Assembly: GCA_937868765.1 (NCBI GenBank)
Contig: CALMNL010000007.1
Coordinates: forward strand, 62,001 to 126,000
DNA length: 64,000 bases
Source: an uncultured Desulfatitalea sp.
Lineage (GTDB): Bacteria; Desulfobacterota; Desulfobacteria; Desulfobacterales; Desulfosarcinaceae
Direction: 5' to 3'
The notes below the pieces were generated by a model that did no database searches, was not told the DNA's origin, and was given only the letters and a program-made list of their open reading frames with translations. The position numbers were made by a program, and so were the translations under genes. Below are positions 1 through 8,236 of the stretch, one piece after another (within the stretch, counting starts at the first letter, position 1; each line of letters starts with the position of its first letter).

Positions 1-43
1 AAAATGGTCTTAGGTTTCAGGGGAAGGATAGGAGTCGATCGGG

Positions 44-751
44 ATGGGGAGGTCCAGCCATCTTTATGAATCGCCGGCCTTGAGGGCCGTCACCGGTCCC
101 GCCATCCGTCCGGGCGGGTTGGCCCTGACCGAGCGGGCGCTGGCCCTCTGCCGCCTGCCCATGGATGCCCTGGTACTGGATGTGGGCTGCGGCAGCGGCG
201 CCACCGTGGCCCACCTGCGTCACTGCCACGGATTGCGGGCCATCGGCCTGGACCTATCTCCGACGCTGTTGGCCGAAGGACGGCGGCTGGACGCTGCGCT
301 GCCCCTCCTCCAGGCACGGGCCGAACGGCTGCCGTTGCGGGATGCCCGGCTGACCGCGATTTTCAGCGAATGCCTGCTGTCGCTGGTGGCCGATCCGGCT
401 GCCGCCCTGGCCGACTGGCATCGCGTCCTGGCCGCCGACGGTTTTCTGGTGGTGTCGGATCTTTACGCCCGCGCCGGTCGATGGGCCCAGCAAGCTTGTG
501 CTTCCGCGCCCGGGTGCCTGGCCGGGGCCGTGCCGCGGGACCTGCTTCTGGCGCGCATGCAGGCAGCCGGATTCGATGTGCTGCTCTGGGAAGATCATAC
601 CCCCCTGCTCAAGCAGTTGGCCGCCCGCCTGGTGTGGGCGCACGGCTCCCTGGCCGCCTTCTGGCAGGCGGCCGGCGCGGGATGCGGTGGCGGAATCCCG
701 GGCGGCGGGCGGCCGGGATATTACTTGATGGTGGCCCGGAAAACAGGCTGA
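44..751 (+). CDS. SAM-dependent methyltransferase (DVU_1556-like)
   Basis: Class I methyltransferase of 235 residues. The SAM-binding motif I reads LDVGCGSGATV at about residues 45-56, followed by the acidic loop GLDLSP, and a post-motif SECLLSLV typical of Methyltransf_11 proteins. The ATG at 44 has GGAG at 31-34. It is the first gene of a tight + strand series ending near 6.9 kb. From memory, the order methyltransferase, C_GCAxxG_C_C protein, radical SAM, CoA ligase, XdhC, NTP transferase matches Desulfovibrio DVU_1556 to DVU_1551, where the methyltransferase and the radical SAM protein are paired. The methyl acceptor is unknown. The gene is separated from the next by about 53 bases. Family assignment is firm; the cluster role is inferred. 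Confidence 0.8.
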   Translation: MGRSSHLYESPALRAVTGPAIRPGGLALTERALALCRLPMDALVLDVGCGSGATVAHLRHCHGLRAIGLDLSPTLLAEGRRLDAALPLLQARAERLPLRDARLTAIFSECLLSLVADPAAALADWHRVLAADGFLVVSDLYARAGRWAQQACASAPGCLAGAVPRDLLLARMQAAGFDVLLWEDHTPLLKQLAARLVWAHGSLAAFWQAAGAGCGGGIPGGGRPGYYLMVARKTG

Positions 752-804
752 GGAGTGCTGACTTCCCATATCGACAGGTCAGGCTCCGGAAGAGGAAGCA
801 GACC

Positions 805-1239
805 ATGGACGATCTCATGCTGCGCATGCTGCGCTGGGGACAACAAGGCTACAGCTGTGCCCAAATACTCCTGCTGCTGGCTTTGGAGGCGCGGGGGGAA
901 TCCAATCCGGGGCTGGTGCGCGCCATGGCCGGGCTGGCGTATGGCTGCGGGGCCGGGCGGGCCGCTTGCGGCGCGCTGACCGGCGGCTGCTGCCTGCTGG
1001 CCTATCTGGCGGTGGAAGTGGACGCCGCCGACCGTCCCGTGGAGTGTTTGCCCAGCATGCTCCAGGAACTCTCCGACTGGTTCGAGGCACGCGCGGGGCA
1101 GGCCCACGGCGACATTACCTGCGAAGTGATCGTGGGCGAGAGCGGTCCGGCCGCATCCCGCCATATCTGCGGCGCCATCGTGGCCGAAACCTATGGCAAG
1201 GCCATGGAGATTCTAACGGCCAGCGGCGTGGCCCCATGA
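805..1239 (+). CDS. C_GCAxxG_C_C family protein (DVU_1555-like)
   Basis: Small Cys-rich protein of 144 residues from the ATG at 805, preceded by AGAGGAAG. Conserved features of the C_GCAxxG_C_C family are visible: YSCAQ near the N-terminus, GCGAGRAACGALTGGC around residues 48-63, and C-terminal cysteines in DITCEV and HICGAIV. These proteins are thought to bind a metal or redox group, but their reaction is not established. The frame is open upstream, but the family similarity and RBS start here. The stop overlaps the start of the radical SAM gene (ATGA), implying translational coupling. Confidence 0.8.
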   Translation: MDDLMLRMLRWGQQGYSCAQILLLLALEARGESNPGLVRAMAGLAYGCGAGRAACGALTGGCCLLAYLAVEVDAADRPVECLPSMLQELSDWFEARAGQAHGDITCEVIVGESGPAASRHICGAIVAETYGKAMEILTASGVAP

Positions 1240-2597
1240 CGAAATTTGCCACCCAAAGCCTCTGTCCCGTCTGCCTGGCGCGCATTCCGGCCCATCGGGT
1301 CGTCCGCGGGGAGGATCTCTTCCTGAAGAAGCATTGCCGCGCCCACGGGTGGTTCCAGACGCCCATCTGGCGAGGGGCGCCGGCGATAGGGGCGTGGCAG
1401 CGGCCCAAGATTCCCACCCGGCCGGTCCTGGCCGGACATGCGGTGGAAAAGGGGTGCCCTTTCGACTGCGGACTGTGTCCGGAGCACCGGCAGCGGTCGT
1501 GCACGGTGATCCTGGAGGTGACCCGGCGGTGCGACCTTTGCTGCCCGGTGTGCTATGCCGGTTCCGGCCCCAGGGGCCGTGACCCCGCCGTGGAAGAGAT
1601 CGCCGGCTGGTTCGAAGGGCTGCGCCGCGCCGGCCGGGGGGCCAACATCCAGCTCTCCGGCGGCGAACCGACCCTGCGCGACGATTTGCCCGCGCTGGTG
1701 GCCCTGGGCCGCCAGGCCGGCTTCGGGTTCATCCAGATCAACACCAACGGCCTGCGCCTGGCCGCCGAACCCGACTATGCCGCGGCCCTGCGGTCGGCCG
1801 GGGCCGCCTCGATCTTTTTGCAGTTCGACGGCGTCACCGACACGGTCTATCGGAAGCTGCGCGGTCGGGCCCTGTGGGCTGTCAAACAGGCCGCCGTCGC
1901 TGCCTGCGCCCGGGCCGGCCTGGGGGTGGTGCTGGTGCCCACCCTGGTGCCGGGGGTCAATATCGATCAGGTGGGCCGCATTTTAGACCAGGCCGTGGCC
2001 TGGTATCCCACGGTGCGGGGCGTCCATTTCCAGCCGGTGAGCTATTTCGGCCGCCATCCGGGACCGCCGACCGACAAGGATCGCCTGACCCTGCCCGAGT
2101 TGATGCGCGCCGTCGAAACCCAGAGCGGGGGGCGCTTTAAGGCCGATCATTTCCGGCCGCCGGAGTGCGAGCATGCCCTCTGTTCATTCCATGCCCAGTA
2201 CCTGCTTTCCGAAGAGGGGCGGCCGCGACCCCTGCACCCCCTGCCCATGGCGCCAGCGGAAAAACAGCCCATTCGCGCCGAAGAGGGGGCGGCCCGGGCC
2301 ATCGGCGCGGTGGCGCGCCAGTGGGCCGGCCCGTCGTCCTGCCGGGGAGGCAGCTGCTGCGGCGCGGCCACCGTTTCCGCCGGGAACGCCCAGGCCATGA
2401 CCCTGGACGAATTCCTGGCGGCGGCCCGTTCCCGTACCTTTTCGGTGTCGGCCATGGCCTTCCAGGATGTCTGGAACCTCGATCTGGAGCGGGTGCAGGG
2501 GTGTTGCATCCATGTCCTGGCGGCCGACGGCCGTTTGATTCCCTTTTGTCTCTACAACCTGACGGCGGCCGACGGCCGTCCCCTTTACCGGCCATGA
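1236..2597 (+). CDS. Radical SAM protein (DVU_1554/TrsS-like)
   Basis: Radical SAM enzyme of 453 residues starting at the ATG that overlaps the previous stop. An N-terminal zinc-ribbon-like part has CPVC and KHCRAHG, then GCPFDCGLCPEH and the cluster motif RRCDLCCPVCYAG (CX3CX2C), then QLSGGEPTLRDD, the SAM-contacting GGE motif. The pre-motif CPFDCGLCPEH is typical of the branch related to archaeal pterin methylase MJ0619. A C-terminal GGSCCGAAT may bind a further cluster. Orthologues in this gene order are sometimes selenoproteins; no in-frame UGA occurs here, so this is the cysteine form. Its substrate is unknown. It is coupled by overlaps to both neighbours. Confidence 0.8.
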   Translation: MTKFATQSLCPVCLARIPAHRVVRGEDLFLKKHCRAHGWFQTPIWRGAPAIGAWQRPKIPTRPVLAGHAVEKGCPFDCGLCPEHRQRSCTVILEVTRRCDLCCPVCYAGSGPRGRDPAVEEIAGWFEGLRRAGRGANIQLSGGEPTLRDDLPALVALGRQAGFGFIQINTNGLRLAAEPDYAAALRSAGAASIFLQFDGVTDTVYRKLRGRALWAVKQAAVAACARAGLGVVLVPTLVPGVNIDQVGRILDQAVAWYPTVRGVHFQPVSYFGRHPGPPTDKDRLTLPELMRAVETQSGGRFKADHFRPPECEHALCSFHAQYLLSEEGRPRPLHPLPMAPAEKQPIRAEEGAARAIGAVARQWAGPSSCRGGSCCGAATVSAGNAQAMTLDEFLAAARSRTFSVSAMAFQDVWNLDLERVQGCCIHVLAADGRLIPFCLYNLTAADGRPLYRP

Positions 2598-3946
2598 CCA
2601 AGGTAGCGCGCACACCGCTGGAGAACTGGATCGCCGCCCGCATCGGATTGAAAGCGGGGCAGGGGCTGACACCGGCGCGCCTGGCCGCCTGGCAGCTGGC
2701 GCGCCTCAACGAGACCCTGGCCCATGCCCACGCCAACAGCGCATTCTACCGGGATCAATGGGGCGGCCGGGCCGCGCCGCGGCTGGCGCGTCTGGATGCC
2801 GTCACCGGCCTGCCGTTCACTTCGGCCGAAGCCCTGCGCCGGGACCCCCTGCAGTTGCTGTGCGTCTCCCAGAGCGCGGTGGCCCGGGTGGTCACCCTGC
2901 GCACGTCGGGCACCACCGGAGATCCCAAGCGGATCTTCTTCACTGCAGAAGATCTCGAGGCGACCATCGATTTCTTCCACCACGGCATGTCCACCCTGGT
3001 CGGCCCCGGAGATCGGGTGCTGATCCTGTTGCCCGGCGAGTTGCCCGACAGCGTGGGCGATCTGCTGCAAAAGGGCCTGGCCCGCCTGGGCGCACAGGGC
3101 ATCGTCCACGGCCCGGTGTGCGATCCGGCCCTGACGCTCCGGGCCATCGCGGATCAGCGCATCCGCTGCCTGGTGGGCATTCCCGTGCAGGTGCTGGCCC
3201 TGGCGCGCCACCCCGACGGCGCGCGCATCGGCTGCGAGACCCTGCGCAGCGTGCTGCTCAGCACCGACTACGTGCCTGATGCCGTAGCGACCGCCCTCCG
3301 GGAGAGTTGGGGCTGCCAGGTGTTCCAACACTATGGCATGACCGAGATGGGGTTCGGCGGCGGGGTGGCCTGTGCCGCCCTTTCGGGCTATCATCTGCGC
3401 GAGGCCGACCTCTTCTTCGAGATCGTCGACCCGGTCAGCGGCCAGCCGGCGGGCAACGGCCGCACCGGCGAAGTGGTGGTGACCACCCTGACCCGGCGGG
3501 CCATGCCATTGATCCGCTGCCGCACCGGCGACCTGGCGGCCTGGATCGACGCGCCCTGCCCCTGCGGCACCTTGCTGCGCCGCATGGCCTGGGTGCGGGG
3601 CAGGCGGCAGGAAGCGCGCCGATTGGCCGACGGCATCCTGCTCGAGATGCGCGCCCTGGATGAAGCGCTGTTTGCCCTGCCCGAAGTGATTGATTATCAG
3701 GCGGCTTTGTGGCAGGCGGACGATGGCGACCATCTGCGGCTGACCCTGGTTTGCGCCAGGGCCCATGAGCCCCTGGCCTCCCTGGCGGCCGCCGCGCTTT
3801 CAAAGGTGCCGGCCATCCGGGCCGCGGCGGCCAACGGCAGTTTGCGGGTGGATCCGCCGATCGTGGAAGTGCGGCTCCACAGCGTCCAGCCGGCGACCAA
3901 GCGGATGATCGACGACCAGAGAAATAGAAAGTATGCGGTGAATTGA
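2594..3946 (+). CDS. AMP-dependent CoA ligase, phenylacetate-CoA ligase type (DVU_1553-like)
   Basis: Adenylate-forming enzyme of 450 residues, similar in length and motifs to phenylacetate-CoA ligases (PaaK). The ATP-binding loop TLRTSGTTGDPKRIFF lies at about residues 95-110, the FQHYGMTEMGFGG motif at about 243-255, and the TGDLAAW motif at about 309. Those enzymes activate a carboxylate via acyl-AMP to the CoA thioester. The start ATG overlaps the stop of the radical SAM gene (ATGA). In this cluster the ligase may activate an unknown acid or adenylate a cofactor intermediate; nothing in the sequence shows its substrate. Confidence 0.8.
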   Translation: MTKVARTPLENWIAARIGLKAGQGLTPARLAAWQLARLNETLAHAHANSAFYRDQWGGRAAPRLARLDAVTGLPFTSAEALRRDPLQLLCVSQSAVARVVTLRTSGTTGDPKRIFFTAEDLEATIDFFHHGMSTLVGPGDRVLILLPGELPDSVGDLLQKGLARLGAQGIVHGPVCDPALTLRAIADQRIRCLVGIPVQVLALARHPDGARIGCETLRSVLLSTDYVPDAVATALRESWGCQVFQHYGMTEMGFGGGVACAALSGYHLREADLFFEIVDPVSGQPAGNGRTGEVVVTTLTRRAMPLIRCRTGDLAAWIDAPCPCGTLLRRMAWVRGRRQEARRLADGILLEMRALDEALFALPEVIDYQAALWQADDGDHLRLTLVCARAHEPLASLAAAALSKVPAIRAAAANGSLRVDPPIVEVRLHSVQPATKRMIDDQRNRKYAVN

Positions 3947-3968
3947 ATAGCCCAAAGGACATCGTTGC

Positions 3969-5018
3969 ATGAAGAGCTTAGCGGAAACTGCGTGCCAATG
4001 GTTGCGCCAAGGCGATAACCTGGTCCTGGCCAAAATCGTCAGCCGGCAAGGTTCCACCCCGCGCGCCGCCGGCACCCAGATGGTGGTGGCCCGCGGCGGC
4101 CGGATTGCCGGCACCATCGGCGGCGGCCTGTTGGAGGCCAAGGTGATGGCCCAGTGCGAGTCGCTGCTCGACGGCGGCGTCGGGCGGTGGCTGCGTTTCG
4201 ATCTGAACTACACCGAGGTGGCCGGTTCGGACATGATCTGCGGCGGCGGCCTGGAGGTGGTGGTGCTGCCCGTCGCGGCCAATGCCGAAAACACGGCGAT
4301 CTTCGATCGCTGGTGCCGTCTGGAGGCGGACGGCGGCAAGGGGCAGCTGATCATCGCCCTTCAAAAGGAGGGAGAAGCCATCCGCCAATGGCACCTCGCC
4401 CTGGCGGAAAACGACGGCCGCCGCCTCGGCCATCTGCCGCTTTCTGAGGCCGCCCTGGCAGCGGTGGTGCAAGGCGCCCAGGCGGCCGCCGTCATGCGGA
4501 CCAGCCACTTGGAAGCGTATGACCTGATCGTGGAACCGATCCGCAAACCCAAGACCGCTTTTCTGCTCGGCGCCGGACACGTGGCCCAGCCCACGGCCCA
4601 TATGGCGGCCCTGGTGGGATTCCGGGTGGTGGTGCTCGACGACCGGGCGGCCTTTGCCAACCCGGCGCGCTTTCCCGATGCCCACGCGGTGCGCGTGCTG
4701 CCTGACTTCGAGCGCCCCTTCGAAGGCTTGACCGTGGACCGGGATGGCTTTATCGTCATCGTCACCCGCGGCCACCTGCACGACAAAGTCGCCCTGGCCC
4801 AGGCCTTGAAGACCGAAGCGGCCTACATCGGCATGATCGGCAGCCGGCGCAAGCGCGACCAGATCTTCCACCGCCTGCGGACCGAAGGGTTCGGCGACGC
4901 CGATCTCCAGCGGGTGCACTCGCCCATCGGCCTGAACATCGGCGCCGAGACGCCGGAAGAGATCGCGGTGAGCATCGTGGCGGAGATGATACAGATCAAG
5001 AGTGGTATTGGGTTTTAG
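3969..5018 (+). CDS. XdhC/CoxI family protein (DVU_1552-like)
   Basis: XdhC-type protein of 349 residues. The N-terminal XdhC/CoxI domain shows STPRAAGTQMVV and GTIGGGLLEAKV (residues 29-60). The C-terminal Rossmann domain has FLLGAGHVAQPTAHMAALVG (about 197-216) and the closing GAETPEEIAVSIVAEM. XdhC proteins bind and sulfurate the molybdenum cofactor before insertion into xanthine dehydrogenase-type hydroxylases. The gene begins 22 bases after the CoA ligase. Its last codons run into a short tandem heptamer repeat. A Mo-hydroxylase target is not in the window and must lie elsewhere. Confidence 0.85.
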   Translation: MKSLAETACQWLRQGDNLVLAKIVSRQGSTPRAAGTQMVVARGGRIAGTIGGGLLEAKVMAQCESLLDGGVGRWLRFDLNYTEVAGSDMICGGGLEVVVLPVAANAENTAIFDRWCRLEADGGKGQLIIALQKEGEAIRQWHLALAENDGRRLGHLPLSEAALAAVVQGAQAAAVMRTSHLEAYDLIVEPIRKPKTAFLLGAGHVAQPTAHMAALVGFRVVVLDDRAAFANPARFPDAHAVRVLPDFERPFEGLTVDRDGFIVIVTRGHLHDKVALAQALKTEAAYIGMIGSRRKRDQIFHRLRTEGFGDADLQRVHSPIGLNIGAETPEEIAVSIVAEMIQIKSGIGF

Positions 5019-5035
5019 GTGTCAGGTCTTAGGTG
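5015..5035 (+). repeat. Tandem heptamer repeat, three units
   Basis: Three consecutive 7-base units TTAGGTG, TCAGGTC, TTAGGTG span the stop codon of the xdhC-like gene. A degenerate pair of the same units (TTAGGTT, TCAGGGG) lies at 10-23, just upstream of the first gene of the cluster. The role is unknown. Confidence 0.6.
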
Positions 5036-5064
5036 AAGGTTTGGGCCGATTTGGAAGAAGGGTT

Positions 5065-6207
5065 ATGGCAAGCGAGCAGCATTTGAGCGCCGTCATCCTG
5101 GCCGCCGGGTTTTCCCGGCGCATGGGCCGTTTCAAGCCGCTGCTGCCGCTGGGCGAGACGACGGTGGTGGAGCGGGTGGTGTCGCTTTATCGGACCGTGG
5201 GCATCGCCGATATTTGCGTCGTGACGGGGCATGGGGCCGACGCGCTGCGCCCAGTGATCGAGCCGATGGGGGTGCGCTGCGTGACCAACCCGGACTACCC
5301 CCGGGGCATGTTCTCCTCGCTGACCACTGGGGTCGCGGCATTGCCGGCCGGGGTGCGGGGCTTTTTCCTGCACCCGGTGGACGTGCCGCTGGTCAGGGCC
5401 AGCACCGTGGTCGCCCTGATGGCCGCTTTCAAAGCGGAGGCGCCCCAGGTGTGCCATCCGTGCTTCGACAGCCGGCGCGGCCATCCGCCCCTGGTGGCCG
5501 CCGAACTGGCGCCGCTGATCCTGGGATGGCGCGGGGAGGGCGGTTTAAGGGCCTTTTGGGAAAACCACCTGCTGGCAGTCAGAGAGGTCCCCGTGGCCGA
5601 CGCTGCCATCCTTCATGATCTGGACACCGAAGCCGACTTGCTGCGGATGACCGAGCGGCTGGCCACAGAAGACCTTCCCACCGAAGAAGAGTGCCGGGTG
5701 CTCATGACCCGGGTGGCGGCGGTGCCCGAACCCGTCTGGCGACACTGCCGGGCCGTGGCCGAAGTGGCCCTGGCCTTGGCGGCGGGTGCCAACCGGGGTG
5801 GCGCCGGTTTGGACTTGGACCTGGTGCGGGCCGCCGGTCTGGTGCACGACATCGCCAAGCGCCGGGCCGAGCATGCCGCGGCCGGCGCCGAACTGCTGGC
5901 GGCGCTGGACTATCCCCGGGTGGCGTACGCCGTGGGCGTGCACATGGATATCGAGACCGACCCCGAACAACCCCTGGACGAAGCCCAGCTGGTTTTCCTG
6001 GCCGACAAACTGATCCAGGGGGATCGCCTGGCCGGCCTGGACGAACGCCTGGCGCGGAAAATGGCCAAGTACGGCGGCGATCCCCGGGCCCGGGCCGCCA
6101 TCGCCCGCCGGTTCGAAACCGCTGGCTGGATCGCGAGCAAGGTGGAGCGGATCACCGGTCGCTCCCTAGAAGCCCTGCTGCCCCGCAGCCATCGCGCGCA
6201 GGAGTGA
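5065..6207 (+). CDS. MobA-like nucleotidyltransferase fused to HD domain (DVU_1551-like)
   Basis: Fusion of 380 residues. Residues about 8-190 form a MobA/MocA-type NTP transferase with LAAGFSRRMGRFKPLLPLG, the nucleotide and magnesium-binding signature, and HPVDVPLV. Residues about 215-370 form an HD domain with VHDIAKRRAEHAA and MDIETDPEQPLDEAQLVFLADKL-type metal motifs. MocA-type enzymes attach CMP to molybdopterin for hydroxylases; the HD part is a putative phosphohydrolase. The ATG at 5065 is preceded by GGAAGAAGG. Its place after xdhC supports a role in cofactor maturation. The fused HD domain is characteristic of this cluster rather than of classical MocA. Confidence 0.8.
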   Translation: MASEQHLSAVILAAGFSRRMGRFKPLLPLGETTVVERVVSLYRTVGIADICVVTGHGADALRPVIEPMGVRCVTNPDYPRGMFSSLTTGVAALPAGVRGFFLHPVDVPLVRASTVVALMAAFKAEAPQVCHPCFDSRRGHPPLVAAELAPLILGWRGEGGLRAFWENHLLAVREVPVADAAILHDLDTEADLLRMTERLATEDLPTEEECRVLMTRVAAVPEPVWRHCRAVAEVALALAAGANRGGAGLDLDLVRAAGLVHDIAKRRAEHAAAGAELLAALDYPRVAYAVGVHMDIETDPEQPLDEAQLVFLADKLIQGDRLAGLDERLARKMAKYGGDPRARAAIARRFETAGWIASKVERITGRSLEALLPRSHRAQE

Positions 6208-6214
6208 ACGCCAG

Positions 6215-6868
6215 ATGCCTGCCGCCGCCAATAGCATATCGGAGCGCTGCATTTATCTGCTCCGGCATGCGGAACCCCTGGTCGAACCCGGCGGCCGGCG
6301 TTACATCGGCCAGACCGACCCGCCCCTGAGCCCCTTCGGCATCGGCCAGGCCCAGCGCTGGCGGGAGTACTTCGGGAACAAAGCCATAGAATTCTTCTTC
6401 AGCAGTGATCTGCAGCGCGCGGCCCACACGGCCCGCATCATCGCCGAAGGGCGGCATGCGGAAGTGCTGCTCCTGCCCGAACTGCGGGAGCTGAATCTGG
6501 GCGCCTGGGAGGGGATGACCTTCGATGAAGTGCGGTGCCGGGACCCCGAAGGCTTTGCCCGACGCGGCCGGGATCCGGTTCACTATCGGCCGACGGGCGG
6601 CGAATCTTTCGACGAATTGAGGCGGCGGGCGGTGCCGGCCTTCGAACGGATCATGGCCCAGGCCACGGGCCGGGTCCTGGTGGTGGGGCACGCCGGCGTC
6701 AACCGCGTCATCCTCTGCCACCTGCTGGGGATGCCCCTGGCCCATCTCTTCCGCCTGGGTCAGGATCATGCCGGGCTCAACGTGGTGGAAATCCTGCCGT
6801 CCGGCCTCCGCGTGCGGGCCGTCAATCGGATTTTAGAATTTGAAGTGCATCAGATATCGGCGATCTAA
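6215..6868 (+). CDS. Histidine phosphatase family protein (CobC/phosphoglycerate mutase-like)
   Basis: Protein of 217 residues with the phosphohistidine motif YLLRHAEP at about residues 13-20, LSPFGIGQAQRW, the SSDLQRAAHTA arginine motif, and the second catalytic histidine in VVGHAGVNR. This fits cytosolic histidine phosphatases such as alpha-ribazole phosphatase (CobC). The ATG is 7 bases after the nucleotidyltransferase stop, so it is the last gene of the cofactor-type cluster. The substrate may be a phosphorylated cofactor intermediate, but cobalamin genes are absent here, so the CobC name is not assigned. Confidence 0.8.
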   Translation: MPAAANSISERCIYLLRHAEPLVEPGGRRYIGQTDPPLSPFGIGQAQRWREYFGNKAIEFFFSSDLQRAAHTARIIAEGRHAEVLLLPELRELNLGAWEGMTFDEVRCRDPEGFARRGRDPVHYRPTGGESFDELRRRAVPAFERIMAQATGRVLVVGHAGVNRVILCHLLGMPLAHLFRLGQDHAGLNVVEILPSGLRVRAVNRILEFEVHQISAI

Positions 6869-6996
6869 AAAGCGAGGAATGCAAAAGGATTGTAAAAAAC
6901 GTTGCCGATGGTTTTGCAATTCCTTGAATTTTGAAACGATTCCGCCCGTGGTAGCCTCTGCTCAATACGATCAACACTTCAATGAGGGAGGCTACC

Positions 6997-8025
6997 ATGC
7001 GAAAAATGCAGTCCGTTCTTACCCTACTCATCACCCTGGCCGCTGCGGCGTTCGGCACCGTCGCCGCGGCGGACCCGGCACCCGCCCGGATCGCGCTTAA
7101 CCAGGAGTTGGAGCTATCCGGGCCATACCAATGCGAGAACCTTTCGGTGTTCCTGATTCACGGCCGGGAGAAGATTTCCGGCAAGAAGATCATGCCCCTG
7201 GCCGAGGCTCTGGAAAAGGGCCTGGTCACCGTGCATGAAACCGGCGACGTGAATCGCTTGAGCGCCCAGAACCACTCCAGAGACCACTACATCTACATCC
7301 AGTCCGGCGATATCGTGAAAGGCGGCCGCCAGGACCGCACCCTCGGTCAGGATATGCTGCTGCCGCCCAACTCCGGCAAGATCCCCCTGGACTCGTTCTG
7401 CGTGGAGCAGGGCCGCTGGAGCCAGCGGGGCCATGAGCAGGCGGGCACCTTTTCCGGATCGACCAAGCAGCTCAGCAGCAAAGAGCTGAAACTGGCGGCC
7501 AAGCAGGCCCGCTCCCAGGGAGCGGTGTGGAAGGCGGTGGCCGAGACCCAGGAGAAGCTCAGTCGGAAGGTGGGCAAGTCGGTGCGCAGCGACGCGTCGG
7601 CCACCAGCCTGCAGCTCACCCTGGAAGACAAAGCCGTGGAAGCACAGGCGGCCCGGTATATCCAAACCCTGCTGCCGGTGGGGCAGGCTGCCGAAGACGC
7701 CGTGGGCTTTGCCTACGCCATCGAAGGGCAATTGGCCGCGGTCGATCTTTACGGCAGCCCGGATCTTTTTCACAAGCTCTACCCCAAGCTCATCGATGCC
7801 GCCACCTCTGAAGCTGTAGTGGCGGTCGGCCAGGGCAAGCCCGGCGCCGCGCCCGATGCGGCGACCATAAAAAACCAGATTCTCTCGGCGTTGAAGGCCC
7901 CCCAGCGGGTGGAAGGGGGCGACGGCCACACCCGGCGCACCTATTCCGAGTCCAAAGAGCGCCACACCTTCGAGACTAGGGATGAGAAAGACCAGATGAT
8001 CCATCTCAATGTCATTCAAAAATAG
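6997..8025 (+). CDS. Exported ARPP-1/DUF6569-like protein
   Basis: Protein of 342 residues. The start at 6997 is chosen for the RBS GAGGGAG at 6984-6990. A Sec signal peptide follows (MRKMQSVLTLLITLAAAAFG, cleavage near AAADPA), so it is periplasmic or outer. The body has YIQSGDIVKGGRQDRTLGQD and FCVEQGRW, which I recognise from the ARPP-1/DUF6569 group. These proteins are of unknown biochemical function. It is monocistronic, between the histidine phosphatase and a strong hairpin. Assignment rests on motif recall, so the family is moderately sure and no function is claimed. Confidence 0.6.
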   Translation: MRKMQSVLTLLITLAAAAFGTVAAADPAPARIALNQELELSGPYQCENLSVFLIHGREKISGKKIMPLAEALEKGLVTVHETGDVNRLSAQNHSRDHYIYIQSGDIVKGGRQDRTLGQDMLLPPNSGKIPLDSFCVEQGRWSQRGHEQAGTFSGSTKQLSSKELKLAAKQARSQGAVWKAVAETQEKLSRKVGKSVRSDASATSLQLTLEDKAVEAQAARYIQTLLPVGQAAEDAVGFAYAIEGQLAAVDLYGSPDLFHKLYPKLIDAATSEAVVAVGQGKPGAAPDAATIKNQILSALKAPQRVEGGDGHTRRTYSESKERHTFETRDEKDQMIHLNVIQK

Positions 8026-8052
8026 ATCTCTTTAACAGCCTGTTGATTCAAT

Positions 8053-8104
8053 CCACCCGGCGGCGCACCGCCTCGAACCGGACGGCTGGTGCGCCGCCGG
8101 GTGG
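8053..8104 (+). terminator. Strong inverted repeat, likely terminator hairpin
   Basis: Perfect 17-base arms at 8053-8069 and 8088-8104 with an 18-base loop, about 28 bases after the stop of the ARPP-1-like gene. There is no T-tract, so it may stabilise the mRNA end or be Rho-assisted rather than a classical intrinsic terminator. Confidence 0.55.
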
Positions 8105-8236
8105 CGATGGCTGCAGAAAAAAGTTGCCCCCAAGAAACCAGATGTCGTTTTCGGTTTTAACGAATAAGTGCTAAGAATAACGCCAGATGACAGATGTGGC
8201 GGTGGGAACGGCCTTTTCGTATGCAGGAGCGACCCT

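Noticed and set aside
8036-8050. ACAGCCTGTTGATT as part of a dispersed repeat (similar to TTCAGCAGGCTGCT at 62446)
   Set aside because: Only short similarity; too little to call a repeat family from this window.
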